Shown: piece after piece, positions 20,465 to 31,232 of the stretch
Numbering within the stretch: the stretch's first letter is position 1
Layout of the letters: each line of letters begins with the position of its first letter
DNA from: Bromus sterilis
Taxonomy: Eukaryota; Streptophyta; Magnoliopsida; Poales; Poaceae
Assembly: GCA_950022295.1 (NCBI GenBank)
Contig: OX465598.1
Span: 121,317,001-121,381,000, forward strand
Length of the DNA stretch: 64,000 nucleotides
Reading direction: 5' to 3'
Position numbers and translations under genes: made by a program
The notes under the pieces: generated by a model
What the model was told of the DNA's origin: nothing
The model's database searches: none
The model's input: the letters and a program-made list of their open reading frames with translations, nothing else

Positions 20465-20823
20465 GGTTCTTCAAGGGCATCATCCTATTCTTCAGCTCCA
20501 GAAGTTTCAACATAAATTGGCCTTCTTGAAGTACGCTGAATTGCATGTTGGCATGGTAGTCTTACTCTTACTCAAGATTGCCTCCCCTTCTTCGTGGTTG
20601 AACATCTTCTTTAGATGAAATTTCTTCATTGACAGCAGGCGGAACACCCCTTCTTATCATCTCAACCAGCTGGTTGAATCTCCTATTAAGATCTTCACGC
20701 AGCTTTTTGATCTGTTGTTCTGCAGCATCCATCCTCTTCTCCAATTGCTCCATTGCTTGTTGCAGCTTGCTCTCAAAGAGAACAGCAAAAACTGGTATGG
20801 ATCAACGGGGCTTTGGTACCGCC
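20465..20823 (-). pseudogene. Gypsy gag N-terminal remnant
   Basis: Lies just inside the gypsy 5' LTR on the minus strand. An open frame begins MEQLEKRMDAAEQQIKKLRE (from 20753), a coiled-coil-like gag N-terminus, and continues FNQLVEMIRRGVPPAV. Sequence nearer 20465 is gag-like but shifted. The primer-binding-like GGTACCAAAGCC lies at about 20811-20822. The remainder of gag resumes at 9296 beyond copia A. Confidence 0.65.
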
Positions 20824-21251
20824 TGAAGCAGCACAAGGTTGTGGAGGAACAACTCCACCTTGCTTCTACAAATGACCAGCACAAATGTGGAAAGAACCAC
20901 TTCAACATGCTGCGCTTGATATCGCTCTAGGGGCGTGGGCTGCCAAGAATTCAATCCAAACTCCCAACACACTATCTAATCCAAGATCTCTAGGACAGAA
21001 CACAAAGTTCCTTTTTTATTGGTAGGTAGTGGGTACATAGTCTCGTTACAAATTAGAGGTGAGGACCTCTATTTATAGGGCTTTAGAAAGCCTTCACATC
21101 TCACTTCTACTCATATCTACTCATAGTTGGAACACTCTAGAAAACAGTAGATAGGGTAAAGAAAAGAATACTACACTAGAGTGGAAGTATCTAGAAGTAG
21201 CCAACCAGTCCTGACATATGATTTTTTTTCCTCATCTATTGTTCCTTGTCA
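20824..21251 (-). repeat. 5' LTR of the gypsy element
   Basis: 428 bp; its outer end TGTCA abuts the GTTAA duplication at 21252. A TATA-like CCTATAAATAG lies on the minus strand at about 21069-21079. It matches the other LTR with scattered substitutions and one 25-bp indel, so the insertion is not recent. Confidence 0.9.
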
Positions 21252-21514
21252 GTTAACCATAATGTATACAATTGCAGTAGATGACCATATTATGTATTCA
21301 TATTTTTAAGGTAAAATGCTGAGCATGCAAAGGTTGTCCACCTTGCCACACAAAAAATGCACAAAGATCAAAAACACAATGTTTGCCTACAAAACTGTTC
21401 TTTCTATCGAAAAACTACAGAAGCCTCGCCGTAACGAAATATAATAACACAATGATGTATTTGATCATAAGAGAATATTATCCAAAGCAATAATAGGTCC
21501 AACAAATAAATGAC

Positions 21515-24500
21515 CTCATCATTGACATCCATGGAATCCACTTGTTTCAACATTTCCATATAAGCAGGAAGGTATCTCTGAAATTCATCTTCAAACTGGT
21601 TGTAACATGAAAGAGGATGTTGTAATGAAGAAATGACTACCAAAAGAAAATCAAGTAATGAACCTTCAAGATGCTCAAAATCTAGAAGGAGAAGAAACAT
21701 AACATACTTCCCAATTCCAGCAAGATCCCTCAGGAAGTTCCTTAGCATCAGAACATGCCTTTGCTTGAAGATTTCCCATTTCCTTTGCCAGCCAAGACCT
21801 ATAACTGTTTTCACCGCAGCGGTTGTCTTTATCTTCTCCATCAGAATCCTACCACGGTTAAATACATGAATGAACGAGTATGTTATGTGGGGAATTCATA
21901 TAGCCATAGGCAACATGGAGCCCAGCAGGCAGCAGGCACAAAGCATATGGCTGCAGGAGTAGCAACAGGAAATCAGAGTTTATGTTGGATTCCAATACAT
22001 AAGTCGATCGTTGTGGTGCACGTGTCAACCAAGAGTACATGACATTGGCTAGTAAACTGATCCATCATCAGTAAATAGCCACCACAGAAGTCTTAATTGG
22101 CCTTCAGCCATGTCTTTTAGGTAACTGCAGACGCCATCCTCTATATAATGAAGCCGCTACAGTTGGTTTGAGCGAGCTAGCAATTAACAAGTTGTAACCC
22201 TAATCCCTCTTATCTCTATCCTATCCCCGTTACCCTTCCCCGCAAAGCAGTAAACCGGCATCACAACACCAGCCGTGTGATGATTCATCGCCCAGAGAGA
22301 CTGTTTGGGAACAACATCGACCTTATCATAGGCCATTACTGTATCTGACTGTTCACACCGAGCTGCAACATACACCGCCCTCCTGCCAACAATACCACGT
22401 GGAATCGGTCGCACGAAATCAGGAACTCGGCAACAGTACAGCAGCTCCTCCGTGACATCTCCACCTGCCTCTCTACTCTACTCTAAAGAGTGAGACCACC
22501 AGCACATGTACCATCGTCCCTGGCGCCCGGGCAGATATCCACTTGCCTCTCCCATGAGTGCTCGGCCGTCAACTTCAACCGTAAAATCTCCCACCAAACC
22601 ATCATGTCCACTATCCAACACCTGGCCTCCAGCACACCACCTCCACTAGCCACCATCCACCTCCAAGTCACAGACCCGTCTGCCCAATATTGCGCCAATC
22701 ACCTCCCAAACCAATCCAGTTATCTCCACTTTCCCTGCACAATCCTCCATCAAAGAACCAGACTGTCTACTACCATCATTTACCATCCACCACCAAGTCA
22801 CAGACCCGTCTGCCCGATATTGTGCCCATCACCGCCCAAACCAATCCAATTATCTCCACTTTCCTTGCACAGTTCCTCCTCCATCAATGAACCATACTGT
22901 ATACTACCACCAATTACCATCCTATATATACCACCTTCCCTTCCAACCCTAACCTCCACGTAAAAAAAAATCTCACAATCCCATGTATGCTAAGCTCGAG
23001 TTCCCAGTCTGATGGCAAAGAAGACCCATTGTCATGGGCAGACAATGGAGGCAAACTTGTTGTGGCTCACCTTACTCCATCTCAGCAGCAAAAAGAATGT
23101 ACCCCAGTGAATTCTATGAATTGCAAATATGAAGTGTATTTGAAGTGCTTAAATCATGCATTGTAGTGACTCCCTTACATAAATAACTTACCTTTACCAG
23201 AGAAACATATAGGTCTTCACAAAGAGCATGCAGCTTTTTGTCCACACTACCATCTGACCCTGATTCAAGTCTTTGACTTTGGGTTGCACATGGGAGCTCA
23301 TTGTCTAGACGCCGAATTAGACATGGGAGCAGATCATCTACAACCAAACGCTCAAGCCTCACATCATTTGTTGAAACTGCAAGCTGAATCAGATAATGGC
23401 AGAAGGGAAGAGCCTTGATTGTTGCTTCATCATCCACAAAGTACCCAAAGAGGCTCATCCTCAACTTCTCAAAGAAATTATGACGTAGAAGAAACCTGTT
23501 AAGAACTGACTACCTTTTTATATTCTTTTTTCTTAATATTCTATTTGCGACTTCTAAACAAAAAACATATATTAATTAACAGAATTTGGCTAAAACTGTA
23601 CCTGCATAGAGATGATGGTGCCATAGAGTTCAAATCTTGTGAAGAGACAGTGTCCTTGTTGCAGATAGGCTTAACATCTTCATGTAGAGGCACACCAGTT
23701 TCTTCCATAAACGCTAAGGTCTCGAGCAAATCTGACACCTTTCGAGTAAACTCTAGCAGTAGCTTATATCCCATTTTATTTATTTCTTCATCTTCTCCAA
23801 CAAGATTACCATAGTTGAAAAGGTTGTGTGCTTGTCTGTTATAAAGAAGATAAAACCAGCTAGCATGAAGTCTATGTGCGCACTGCAAGAGTATGGGCTC
23901 TAAGAAGTTAATTGTCCACTCCTCCAAGAGTTCACGGGGACAATGCTTCACCACAGGAATAACTACAAGATGGATAAGCTTCCCTAAATGCCTCAATTCC
24001 ATACACTCCAAAGCTTCTGTGAGCGCATTACCAACAGACACACTTTCCAATAACTTAGGGAATGCCTCCTTAATGGTTGTGCACAGACCAATAAAATTGT
24101 ACCTATGACAATGAATGTAAACAGTAAACAACATGATTATCATAACAAACATTCGATGTAGATTTTCAGATCATGACACTCAAGAGAAGTCACTGCAAAC
24201 ATTTGACTACCGTCATTCCCAAGTACTCCAGTATCGATCGATCAAAAAGTATAAAAAAAGAAACAGTATATCTGAACCGCTACAGCAATATACTTACACT
24301 CTCTGTCGAGTTCCCTCTAACAGTGCCCTTGTCTTATTCTCGTGGCATGATTCCTGACTGTCAATAGTATACAGCCCACCAGATATTTCAAGCAAATGAT
24401 CAAGCTCCATACAAGTCAAGCTTTTAGCCTTTTCAACTTCTTCAGGCAACAAGTCAAAACCAATTTCCGCCGTCCAAAGTACATGTATACAACGGAGCAG

Positions 24501-27075
24501 CTGGAAAATATGAAAGAAAAAGATTGTAAACATGCGGCTGTATGCAACCATGAATCTGTTGTGTATTTACGATCATGGTTTGGCCACAACTGTAAATTTA
24601 GAGGACCATTTACCCGTAAGAATAGAGGAATAGTTAAGTCCAAACGATCCATGGAGAAAACATCACAAGCATGATGCTCCTCTATTCTGGTCATAAGCTT
24701 TTCCTCATATAATTTCACAACATGATAAGACATCTTTAAAAATTGACCATCAGAAAATAGATAGCCCAATCCAGACATTGTACGCACATATTTAACATTC
24801 CACTCCGTCTGGGTCCATATTCTGTTGAGAGAATTAAGAAGACATGGAAGCATATCCATATATTGCTGAATCCTGTAAAATAGTTCAAAGGTAAGTATTC
24901 GCTTTGTAACTACTCCCTCTGCTCTTAAATAAGTGATATTTTTTTACTTGCATGGTTTGCAAGGTACAAAATAAACCATAAAGTGCAGTAATAACATGAT
25001 CGTAAATTCATAAACAAATTTATAGAATCGTTCTGACAATATTCCTGTTAAGTCTCAACTATGAAATTAGGTGTATTTAATGCTATGAAGAATAGCAACA
25101 TGTATTCCCATGAGACCCCAAGTACATATACACATACATATGTGGTACATATGTACAAAACCCGCGTACAAAGGTCATACGACACAGCTAATATGTGGAA
25201 ACTATGCACATCTCTACATTTAATATATATACCGCTCCCGGCCTACTGAACAATGTCTCGTGTAGCCAATCTAAATATTTTCGTTCATATTGGAAGTCCA
25301 GTTTGAAAATAAGGACGGTAGACTTCTAAAATGTCATTGATTTATGGAGAAGGGGGTTACATACAGTTGGATGCCAGGCAATCCAATATAGTGGAAGAAA
25401 ATCATACCCTAGACAAGTTGTTGTAATGATAAATGCCTCGCATAATAAGTTATGCTCTGCAAGGAGAAGACAGTCCATTCCTTGATGAGAAGACATTGTT
25501 TCATTGATTCCCTGTATCATCAACAAAGCACATTCAAGAACAGAAAAAAAAAATTATACTCAAGAGTGCATCTCTTGAAATAAAATATGTGTACCACCTG
25601 GTAGAAATAATTGCCACGCATTCAAATGTCTGGACAAAGCAGGACACATAATAAAGGGCATACAAAGAACTAATCATAATGCAAAGAGTATACCGTGGCT
25701 GTCGCACTCCAATCACTGTTCTGGGGTCTTTTATCAGACAGGCTGCTGCTACTGTCAGTACTCCCATCAGATTTTTCCGGGCTGCTCCCATCTTCTGCGT
25801 TCCCCGTTTCCTCCGAAATGGCCTCTGCATTCTCCAAAACTAAATCATAATGGGACTTAACCATCTGCAACTTCAAGTCTAGAAGATCAGCACTGCTAAG
25901 TTTTTCACTCCTGTAATTATGGAGATGCTGCAAAAAGAAAAGAAAAATGACCAATGCAAAGGAAATAAAAATGAATTAAGGGTCTCAATCATCTCAGTCT
26001 GTACATTAAGCACTATGATGAAGTAAAGTGTTAGGAAGGACCTGAAGCATCTTAGAGCCATGATGTTCAACCTTGATAAAGTTCTGCTTGGCCAGCAGAA
26101 GTGAAACCTTTAAAAAGGATTCCACATATACTCCCTCTTCTGTTCGTACCTATTTCACATTGATCAAACATCACTAATGCATTATTTAATAAAAGAAAAA
26201 GTGGAAAACTAGAAGAAAACACGCTGGTAATGACTTAAGCGCATAACTGAAAGATGTGCCTTCAAAATGATGAGTTTTCAGTACAGAATTTACTAGGTCC
26301 CATGAAAAATTACAAAGGCCAAAGCTAGCGAATTTTATTCATTTTTGTGAATTAAAGCTAGCGAATTAGAGCCTAGGAAATATAAATTGAAAAAATCCAC
26401 TTAACTAATACAAATTTAGGAAGAAAGTCCAAAATGACGAGCTAAGAACATATTAGTTTATTTTAAGCTCGACATTCAAGCGTTCTAGAGTAGACCTCTT
26501 CTTAAGTCCTTGCAAAATTGCTGAAATTAGCATTGTTTAAAATTCCAATTGCAGTTTCATGAATGGATTAAAGTTCCTCTATTTATTCCATCACGTAATG
26601 CCGCCAAAATTAGCATGTTCAAAATTCCAATTGTGACGTCTTGAACGTATTTGCTCTATTGGTGCAGACACTAGAGACTTGTAGCTACATCATCGGGTCA
26701 CAACCCAAAACTGCTGCGGACACTTGAAATTCAATTCATGCTGCATTAGACTAGACTGGTTACGAGTTTGGAACCCTGGGCGTAAACAAAGGGCATAATA
26801 AGCTGCGGCCTGAAAATTCGTTTAAGCTCAGAAGAAGAGAAGTGTATCTTATTGGGCATTGCGTAGTTGCAGAGGCCAGGTGTAATTGATATCTTTTCGA
26901 TATTAACATATTCTCCTTTTCCAAAAAAATGTATCTTTTTACAAAAATTAACTTGTAGTACTAATTGCAGTCAGACGTCACCGAAATAGAAGGCACGTAC
27001 CTGTCCCAACTTTGGAGGGTCCGAATCGCGCTCAGCACCAGTCGCCGCCTCCGTGGGGGGACAGATCGCTTCCAT
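21515..27075 (-). CDS. HASTY-like exportin-5 family protein, exons 1-10
   Basis: Exons in transcript order: 27001-27075, 26042-26149, 25694-25927, 25408-25511, 24614-24872, 24298-24500, 23602-24102, 23192-23495, 21708-21848 and 21515-21595. Each has GT donor and AG acceptor bases, and the frame passes every junction. The start is the only ATG in exon 1 that gives this frame (MEAICPPTEAATGAERDSD). HASTY family members are importin-beta-like HEAT-repeat exportins that carry small RNA out of the nucleus with Ran-GTP. Recalled HASTY matches include SKMLQHL in exons 2-3, LLLAEHNLLCEAF in exon 4, NRIWTQTEWNVKYV in exon 5, LLRCIHVLW in exon 6, YNFIGLCTTIKEAF and HLVVIPVVKHCP in exon 7, and LPFCHYLIQLAV in exon 8. 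Odd points: exon 3 is a serine/acid-rich linker that jumps from the HASTY N-terminus to about residue 600, so most N-terminal HEAT repeats are absent. Exons 9-10 (ending FEDEFQRYLPAYMEMLKQV) do not resemble the HASTY tail I know. Confidence 0.85.
22652..22930. repeat. Tandem duplication, 140-bp unit
   Basis: Two units begin ACCATCCACC(T/A)CCAAGTCAC at 22652 and 22792, and each contains ACAGACCCGTCTGCCC, CCAAACCAATCCA and TTATCTCCACTTTCC in the same order. The second unit ends at the TATA-like motif near 22923. Confidence 0.85.
22987..23166 (+). CDS. Short antisense ORF in intron 8, 59 aa, unrecognised
   Basis: ATG at 22987, stop TAG at 23164-23166. The peptide contains QSDGKEDPLSWADNGGKLVV and then AHLTPSQQQKECTPVN, a soluble, non-repetitive composition unlike the low-complexity ORFs elsewhere in the window. 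A TATA-like box lies 60 bp upstream. It could be the first exon of a captured gene fragment. No family is recognised and it may not be expressed. Confidence 0.25.
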   Translation: MLSSSSQSDGKEDPLSWADNGGKLVVAHLTPSQQQKECTPVNSMNCKYEVYLKCLNHAL

Positions 27076-27472
27076 GGAGAGGAAGCCTCTCGGACCAGAA
27101 AAGATTTGGTGAAGTCGACAGTGGAATCAAGAACCACACCCCGAAAAAACAGAAAAGAGGATGAGCCAGCATTGGCTGCTCCGGGGGCTGGGAGGGTCGA
27201 CGAAGGCTTCACGGAGATGTCCCTCGAAATGGCGGTCGCCGGGCTGAGGAGAGGAGGATGTGGAGGGGGTCGAGCTCTCGAAAACGCAGGGAGGCCGGAG
27301 GCCGGAGCCCGGAGGCCGCAGCACACAGAGGTCGGCGGCCACGAGGGTGTCCGACCCGCGTATTTGCGCTTAGGGCAACTCCAACATCACGATTCAAACG
27401 GATCCCAGTTTTGTTCGCTTTTGTTGGTTTGACTCGGCTGCGTGGACAGTTGCATTCGTTTTTAGAGCATGG
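27076..27472. promoter_or_regulatory. Presumed 5' UTR and promoter region of the HASTY-like gene
   Basis: GC-rich DNA directly upstream (in minus-strand terms) of the start codon at 27075, typical of grass 5' ends. No clear TATA box was found. The GC-rich part ends near 27350, where AT-rich repeat-derived sequence begins; the promoter is therefore probably short and bordered by the SINE at 27473. Confidence 0.35.
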
Positions 27473-27773
27473 TTTTTTTTTAACACAGTACAACTTTGAC
27501 GCTCACATACACGAGTATACAATCACCCCTATGACGCACACACGCATACCCTATCCCTATGAGCATCTTCGCAATACTGAGCCGGTACATCATCTTGAGA
27601 TTAACAAAGCCACCACCTCGTCTTCGACGGGAACGTCTTCTCCCACTGAAGGTGCATCACCGGAAGCCCCGGAATAAATCCAGGAAAATGCGAGCACCAT
27701 TGTCAAATCTGGGATTTGAACTCTGGTGGGCTGGGGATACAACCATCCACCTAACCAACTCAACGACAGGTTG
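27473..27773 (-). mobile_element. tRNA-derived SINE with poly(A) tail
   Basis: On the minus strand the 5' end has an A-box-like GAGTTGGTTAGGTGG and a B-box-like GAGTTCAAATCCC, about 30 bases apart. The body ends in GTACTGTGTT followed by an A run. Flanking duplications ATTCG(T)TTTTAGAGCATGG (27454-27472) and ATTCGCTTTAGAGCATGG (27774-27791) are nearly identical. This matches a common grass SINE lineage seen next to genes; I do not assign a family name. Confidence 0.82.
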
Positions 27774-27791
27774 ATTCGCTTTAGAGCATGG

Positions 27792-28508
27792 TTAATGGTA
27801 CAGCCCGCTGCTGGCTGCTGGCTACAAACAAGTGCCATGTCAGCTACAGTCTTCACTCATGGATTGGCTTTTAGGTTAGCTACAGGACTGGCAAGACTAA
27901 ATATTTAAGCATTTAATGCTTGGCTGTGTACAGGATCTATCATACAATACATCTTTGTGGCCATTTCCTCAAACAACACACATCTATGCTCGTTCATGCC
28001 AGACAAATAAATGGTTCCTCTGAAGGACAAAATAGCAGATTGAACTTCATGCAACAATGTTCAGAATAGCCAGAATAAGCATTACATAATTCTTTCTAAC
28101 AATCCTTCACGCAAACAGGACGCTTGAAGCAACATTGCACACATGACCTGATGGACACCAACAATTAAGCACTATATGAGTCTTTCTAGCAAAAGAAGAA
28201 CCAAAAGTACAGCCAAATAAGCTCTCTTCCAAACAATAAGCAGCCAATTCATTCGCATCAATAGTCACCCATAACACTGCAAGGATAATAGTATAAAAAA
28301 TAATATAACAGATATTAAAGTACAATACTCGCTCATGAACAGAACAAGTGCAGATTAAGGAATGCACACCTTTAAGTAGCAGCTCTAGCAATCACCACAT
28401 AATAGCATAGTTCTGAAAGAAAATACATTTAAGATGTCATGTCATTGTTAGTGTTACATGCAAAAACAATAGGAATAGAAACATGCAGATATAAGTATCC
28501 CACCATGA
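27792..28508. other. Intergenic, no gene supported
   Basis: The first 150 bp (GTTAATGGTACAGCCCGCTG..., with TGCCATGTCAG) resemble the end of a common grass MITE that starts GAGCATGGTTAAT. The matching other end was not found. The rest is AT-rich with no open frame worth calling. It may be the 3' flank of the transposase fragment that follows. Confidence 0.4.
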
Positions 28509-28680
28509 CTAATTTTGATGACTATTCTGAAACTTATGCCAAATATGCTCAACCAAATCATTTTTAAGTTGGGTGTGTTGTGGACGAGCACGGATAGTAG
28601 CTTTTCTACGCATCACATCAGGGGGTAGGGCAAATGAAGCCCCGGGAACCTCATTCAAGTCAATATGAATGGTAGCCTGC
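28509..28680 (-). pseudogene. Fragment resembling a Harbinger transposase C-terminus
   Basis: The minus-strand peptide has GASFALPPDVMRRKATIRAR then HTQLKNDLVEHIWHKF before a stop. A terminal H-x-x-L-x-x-D-L-V-E-H-h-W motif is common at the end of plant PIF/Harbinger (DDE_Tnp_4) proteins. The upstream coding part is cut off at 28680 by the Sabrina-like LTR. The family assignment is from memory and tentative. Confidence 0.45.
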
Positions 28681-30304
28681 TGATACGTCCAAAACGTATC
28701 TATAATTTCTGCTTGCTCCATGCATGTTTTGTGTGATATTGCTATGTTCTAGATACACTTTCATACACTTTTGATCATATTTGGACTAACCTATTAACTC
28801 AGTGCACCTCAGTGCCAGTTCCTGTTTTCTGCTGTTTTCTATTTCAGTTTTCCCCCATATAAAAAGTGCCAGAAAAATTCCGGGAAAAATACAGGAAAAA
28901 TCAGCGTACAGGAAGCTTCGCGAAGAGCCCGAGTGGGGCCAGAGGGGAGCCAGGGGGGCCTAGGAAGCCACCCGGCGCGGCCCCACCCCTGGCCGCGCCA
29001 GGGGGGCGCCTGGGGCCCTTGGTCCACCTCTGGCTACCCCCCCCTTCGCCTATATATCCCCCGTGACGTAAAACCCTCGGGGACAGAACCCTTTTTCGCG
29101 ATCTCGCCTCTGTTCCGCTGCCGTCGCGCTCCCAAGATCAGGAGCACCAGAAGACCTCTTCCCGGCACCCTGCCGGAGGGAGGGCCGACCTCCGGGAGTC
29201 TCCTCTCCACCATGGATGCTTCCCGGATGTCTTGTGAGTAGTTTTACTTGGACCATGGGTCCGTGATCAGTAGCTATGTGATGTACTCCTCCCCTCTTTG
29301 TTCTTCATGGTTTAGACCTCGTGAGCTGCCCTACATGATCGAGGCACTTTTGTAATCTTTCTGCTATTACTATGCTGAGTTTGATGGGATCTAATGGATT
29401 ATGAAATTATGTTCAGATTGTGATTGAGTAATATATTTGGTTTTTATCTCTTATATTTTTGTTCCTAAGTAATTCTTGCATGTTCTTCGTTGCTGTTTAT
29501 TGCTTTGGCCAAGTAGTAGGTAGTAACTTCAAGAGGGAACGTTATGCTCGATTGTGGGTTCATGCCCCCCGATGACACGCTTGAGTGACAGAAACATGAG
29601 TCTAGGGGATGTGTTGTTGCCACAAGGGGGAAAACAACGGTGCTTGTAACCGCGGTTGCAAGGATTGTTTACTTTACGCAAAATACTTTTTAATGCAGTT
29701 GTCTGTTGCTTTGAGTTTACACTTTGGGTAGGGCTCGCAACTTAATACCAGCGAGATGTTCTGGATAGATATCTCAAGGTGATGATTAGTAGTAGATGTA
29801 GTTGGATTTCGGTCTACTTATTTTGGCGTACTGCCCGTGCTTTTGAGCCTCTTCCTTTCTTTTGTAGCATAGTTAGCATTGCGGTGCGTTTATAATCCTG
29901 TCAATTGCCCTTCTGTAATTTGTTTACCTCGCATAGCAGTTTTATCGTCTTTTGGGAGAGAGACATCACTAGTGAATATCACGTATCCCGGTCCATATCC
30001 TTATTACTGTTTCCACGCTATATTTACTTTTCTGCTTTTACTTTCAATTGCTATCATTATCCCTTGTGTTTTATCCATTGTGAACAACAAGACCGGAGAG
30101 ATTGACAACCTCTCTGAACTTCGTTGGGAACAAAGTTATTTGTGTCTGTGTGCAGGTCCGCGTCAGTTGCGCCGCTGACACCTACTTATCATATCTGGAG
30201 TCCTACTGGAGACAAACCTTGGTATCTTCACCGAGGGAAACTTGTTCCTGCACTGCATCTCAACCTTCCACTTGGGGTAACCAACGAGGGGCGAGAAGCC
30301 ATCA
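28681..30304 (+). repeat. 5' LTR of the Sabrina-like element
   Basis: About 1.62 kb. GC-rich U3/R with a TATATAT box at 29051-29057, and an AT-rich U5. It starts TGATACG; the end is placed at ...GCCATCA from the distance to the primer site and could be off by some bases. It matches 39479-40541 nearly base for base. Confidence 0.85.
29051..29057 (+). promoter_or_regulatory. TATA box of the Sabrina-like LTR
   Basis: TATATAT in CGCCTATATATCCCCCGTG, identical in the second LTR at about 39847. It sits at the end of a GC-rich U3. Confidence 0.6.
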
Positions 30305-30314
30305 AGCAAATTTC

Positions 30315-30332
30315 TGGCGCCGTTGCCGGGGA
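30315..30332 (+). other. Primer-binding site of the Sabrina-like element
   Basis: TGGCGCCGTTGCCGGGGA begins about ten bases after the LTR end. This is the primer-site sequence I recall from Triticeae gypsy elements of this group. Confidence 0.8.
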
Positions 30333-30416
30333 CTCCGAGTGTTAAGATAGGGGAGTTGTACACTACCCTTTACCTTTGTTTTTTAGTCTTGTTAGTTTAC
30401 CTTTCAGTTTTTATCT

Positions 30417-31232
30417 TTGTGTCTTTTATCAAAAATTACAAATAAATCTGCCACACTGGCTGCTACTATGGGTTCCACTGAAAACACCAAGTTGTGTGAC
30501 TTCACTAGTCACAACAACCAAGACTTTATCTGCACCCCCATTGCCACACCTGCCACTTCAGCTACCACTTATGAAATTAAACCTGCTTTGCTAAACCTTG
30601 TTATGAGAGATCAATTCTCTGGTGCTGGAGATGCTGCTGCTTTACACTTGAACAATTTTGTTGAATTATGTGATATGCAAAAGTATAAAGAAGTAGAAGG
30701 TGATATTGTTAATCTCAAGCTCTTTCCTTTCTCTTTAAGGGGAGATGCTAAAATCTGGTTTCAATCTTTGCCTAGGAATAGCATAGATTCTTGGGATAAG
30801 TGCAAAGATGCTTTTATAGGGAAGTACTACCCACCTGCTAAGATTATCCAATTGAGGAGTAATATTATGAATTTTAAGCAATTGGATAATGAACACGTTG
30901 CCCAAGCTTGGGAACGAATGAAATCTCTTGTTAAGAAATGCCCTACGCATGGTTTGACTACCTAGATGGTTATCCATACTTTTTATGCAGGCTTGAACTT
31001 TACCTCGCGGAACCTGTTAGATTCGGCCGCGGGGGGAACCTTTATGTCAACTACACTTGGTGCTGCCACGAAGCTTCTCGATGAGATGATGACCAATTAT
31101 TCCCAATGGCACACCGAACGCGCTCCAATAGGTAGGAAGGTAAATTCTGTCGAGGAAATTACCTCCCTCAATGAATAAGTTGACTTAATTATGTCTCTAC
31201 TTACCAAGCAACCCTCTACTGATCCTCATGAT
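30417..31232 (+). pseudogene. Gypsy gag, 5' part
   Basis: A frame from about 30417 carries the retrotransposon gag signature: LFPFSLRGDAKIWFQSLP (about 30721-30774), then WDKCKDAFIGKYYPPAKI, and an arginine-containing NFKQLDNEHVAQAWERMK. A TAG at about 30963 interrupts it; the frame continues with FYAGLNFTSRNLLDSAAGG and KVNSVEEITSLNE, ending with TAA near 31176. The coding is cut at 31232 by the solo LTR and resumes at 35488. The role is virus-like-particle capsid; this copy cannot make it intact. Confidence 0.88.

Larger units (their letters stand above)
5349..21251 (-). mobile_element. Ty3/gypsy LTR retrotransposon, nested-in, inserted in intron 10
   Basis: Two direct LTRs (5349-5755 and 20824-21251) begin TGAAGC and end in TCA on the plus strand. 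They are flanked by an identical 5-bp target duplication, GTTAA (5344-5348 and 21252-21256). Read on the minus strand, a primer-binding-like CGGTACCAAAGCC follows the 5' LTR at about 20820, and the purine tract CCAGAGGAGAA precedes the 3' LTR at about 5756. The gene order gag, protease, RT, RNase H, integrase tail identifies gypsy. It is dead: the integrase core is missing, the frames are broken, and several younger elements sit inside it. It lies in the sense direction of the host gene. Confidence 0.92.
21849..23191. other. Intron 8 with inserted DNA
   Basis: At 1.34 kb this is one of the longest introns apart from the TE-filled one, and its composition is mixed. It contains a tandem duplication (next entry). 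A plus-strand TATATATA motif lies at about 22923, with a short plus-strand ORF at 22987-23166 (59 aa, starting MLSSSSQSDGKEDPLSWADN). There is also a minus-strand open stretch at 22184-22414. These look like gene fragments carried in by a transposon, but no terminal repeats were identified. Confidence 0.4.

Noticed and set aside
24910..24950. ACTCCCTCTGCTCTTAAATAAG, resembling the start of a Stowaway or CACTA-type MITE
   Set aside because: No matching inverted end or TA duplication could be found in intron 4.
29050..29256. ORFs in the Sabrina-like LTR, repeated near 39.8-40.0 kb
   Set aside because: They lie in the GC-rich U3/R region and carry no domain; conservation is explained by LTR identity.
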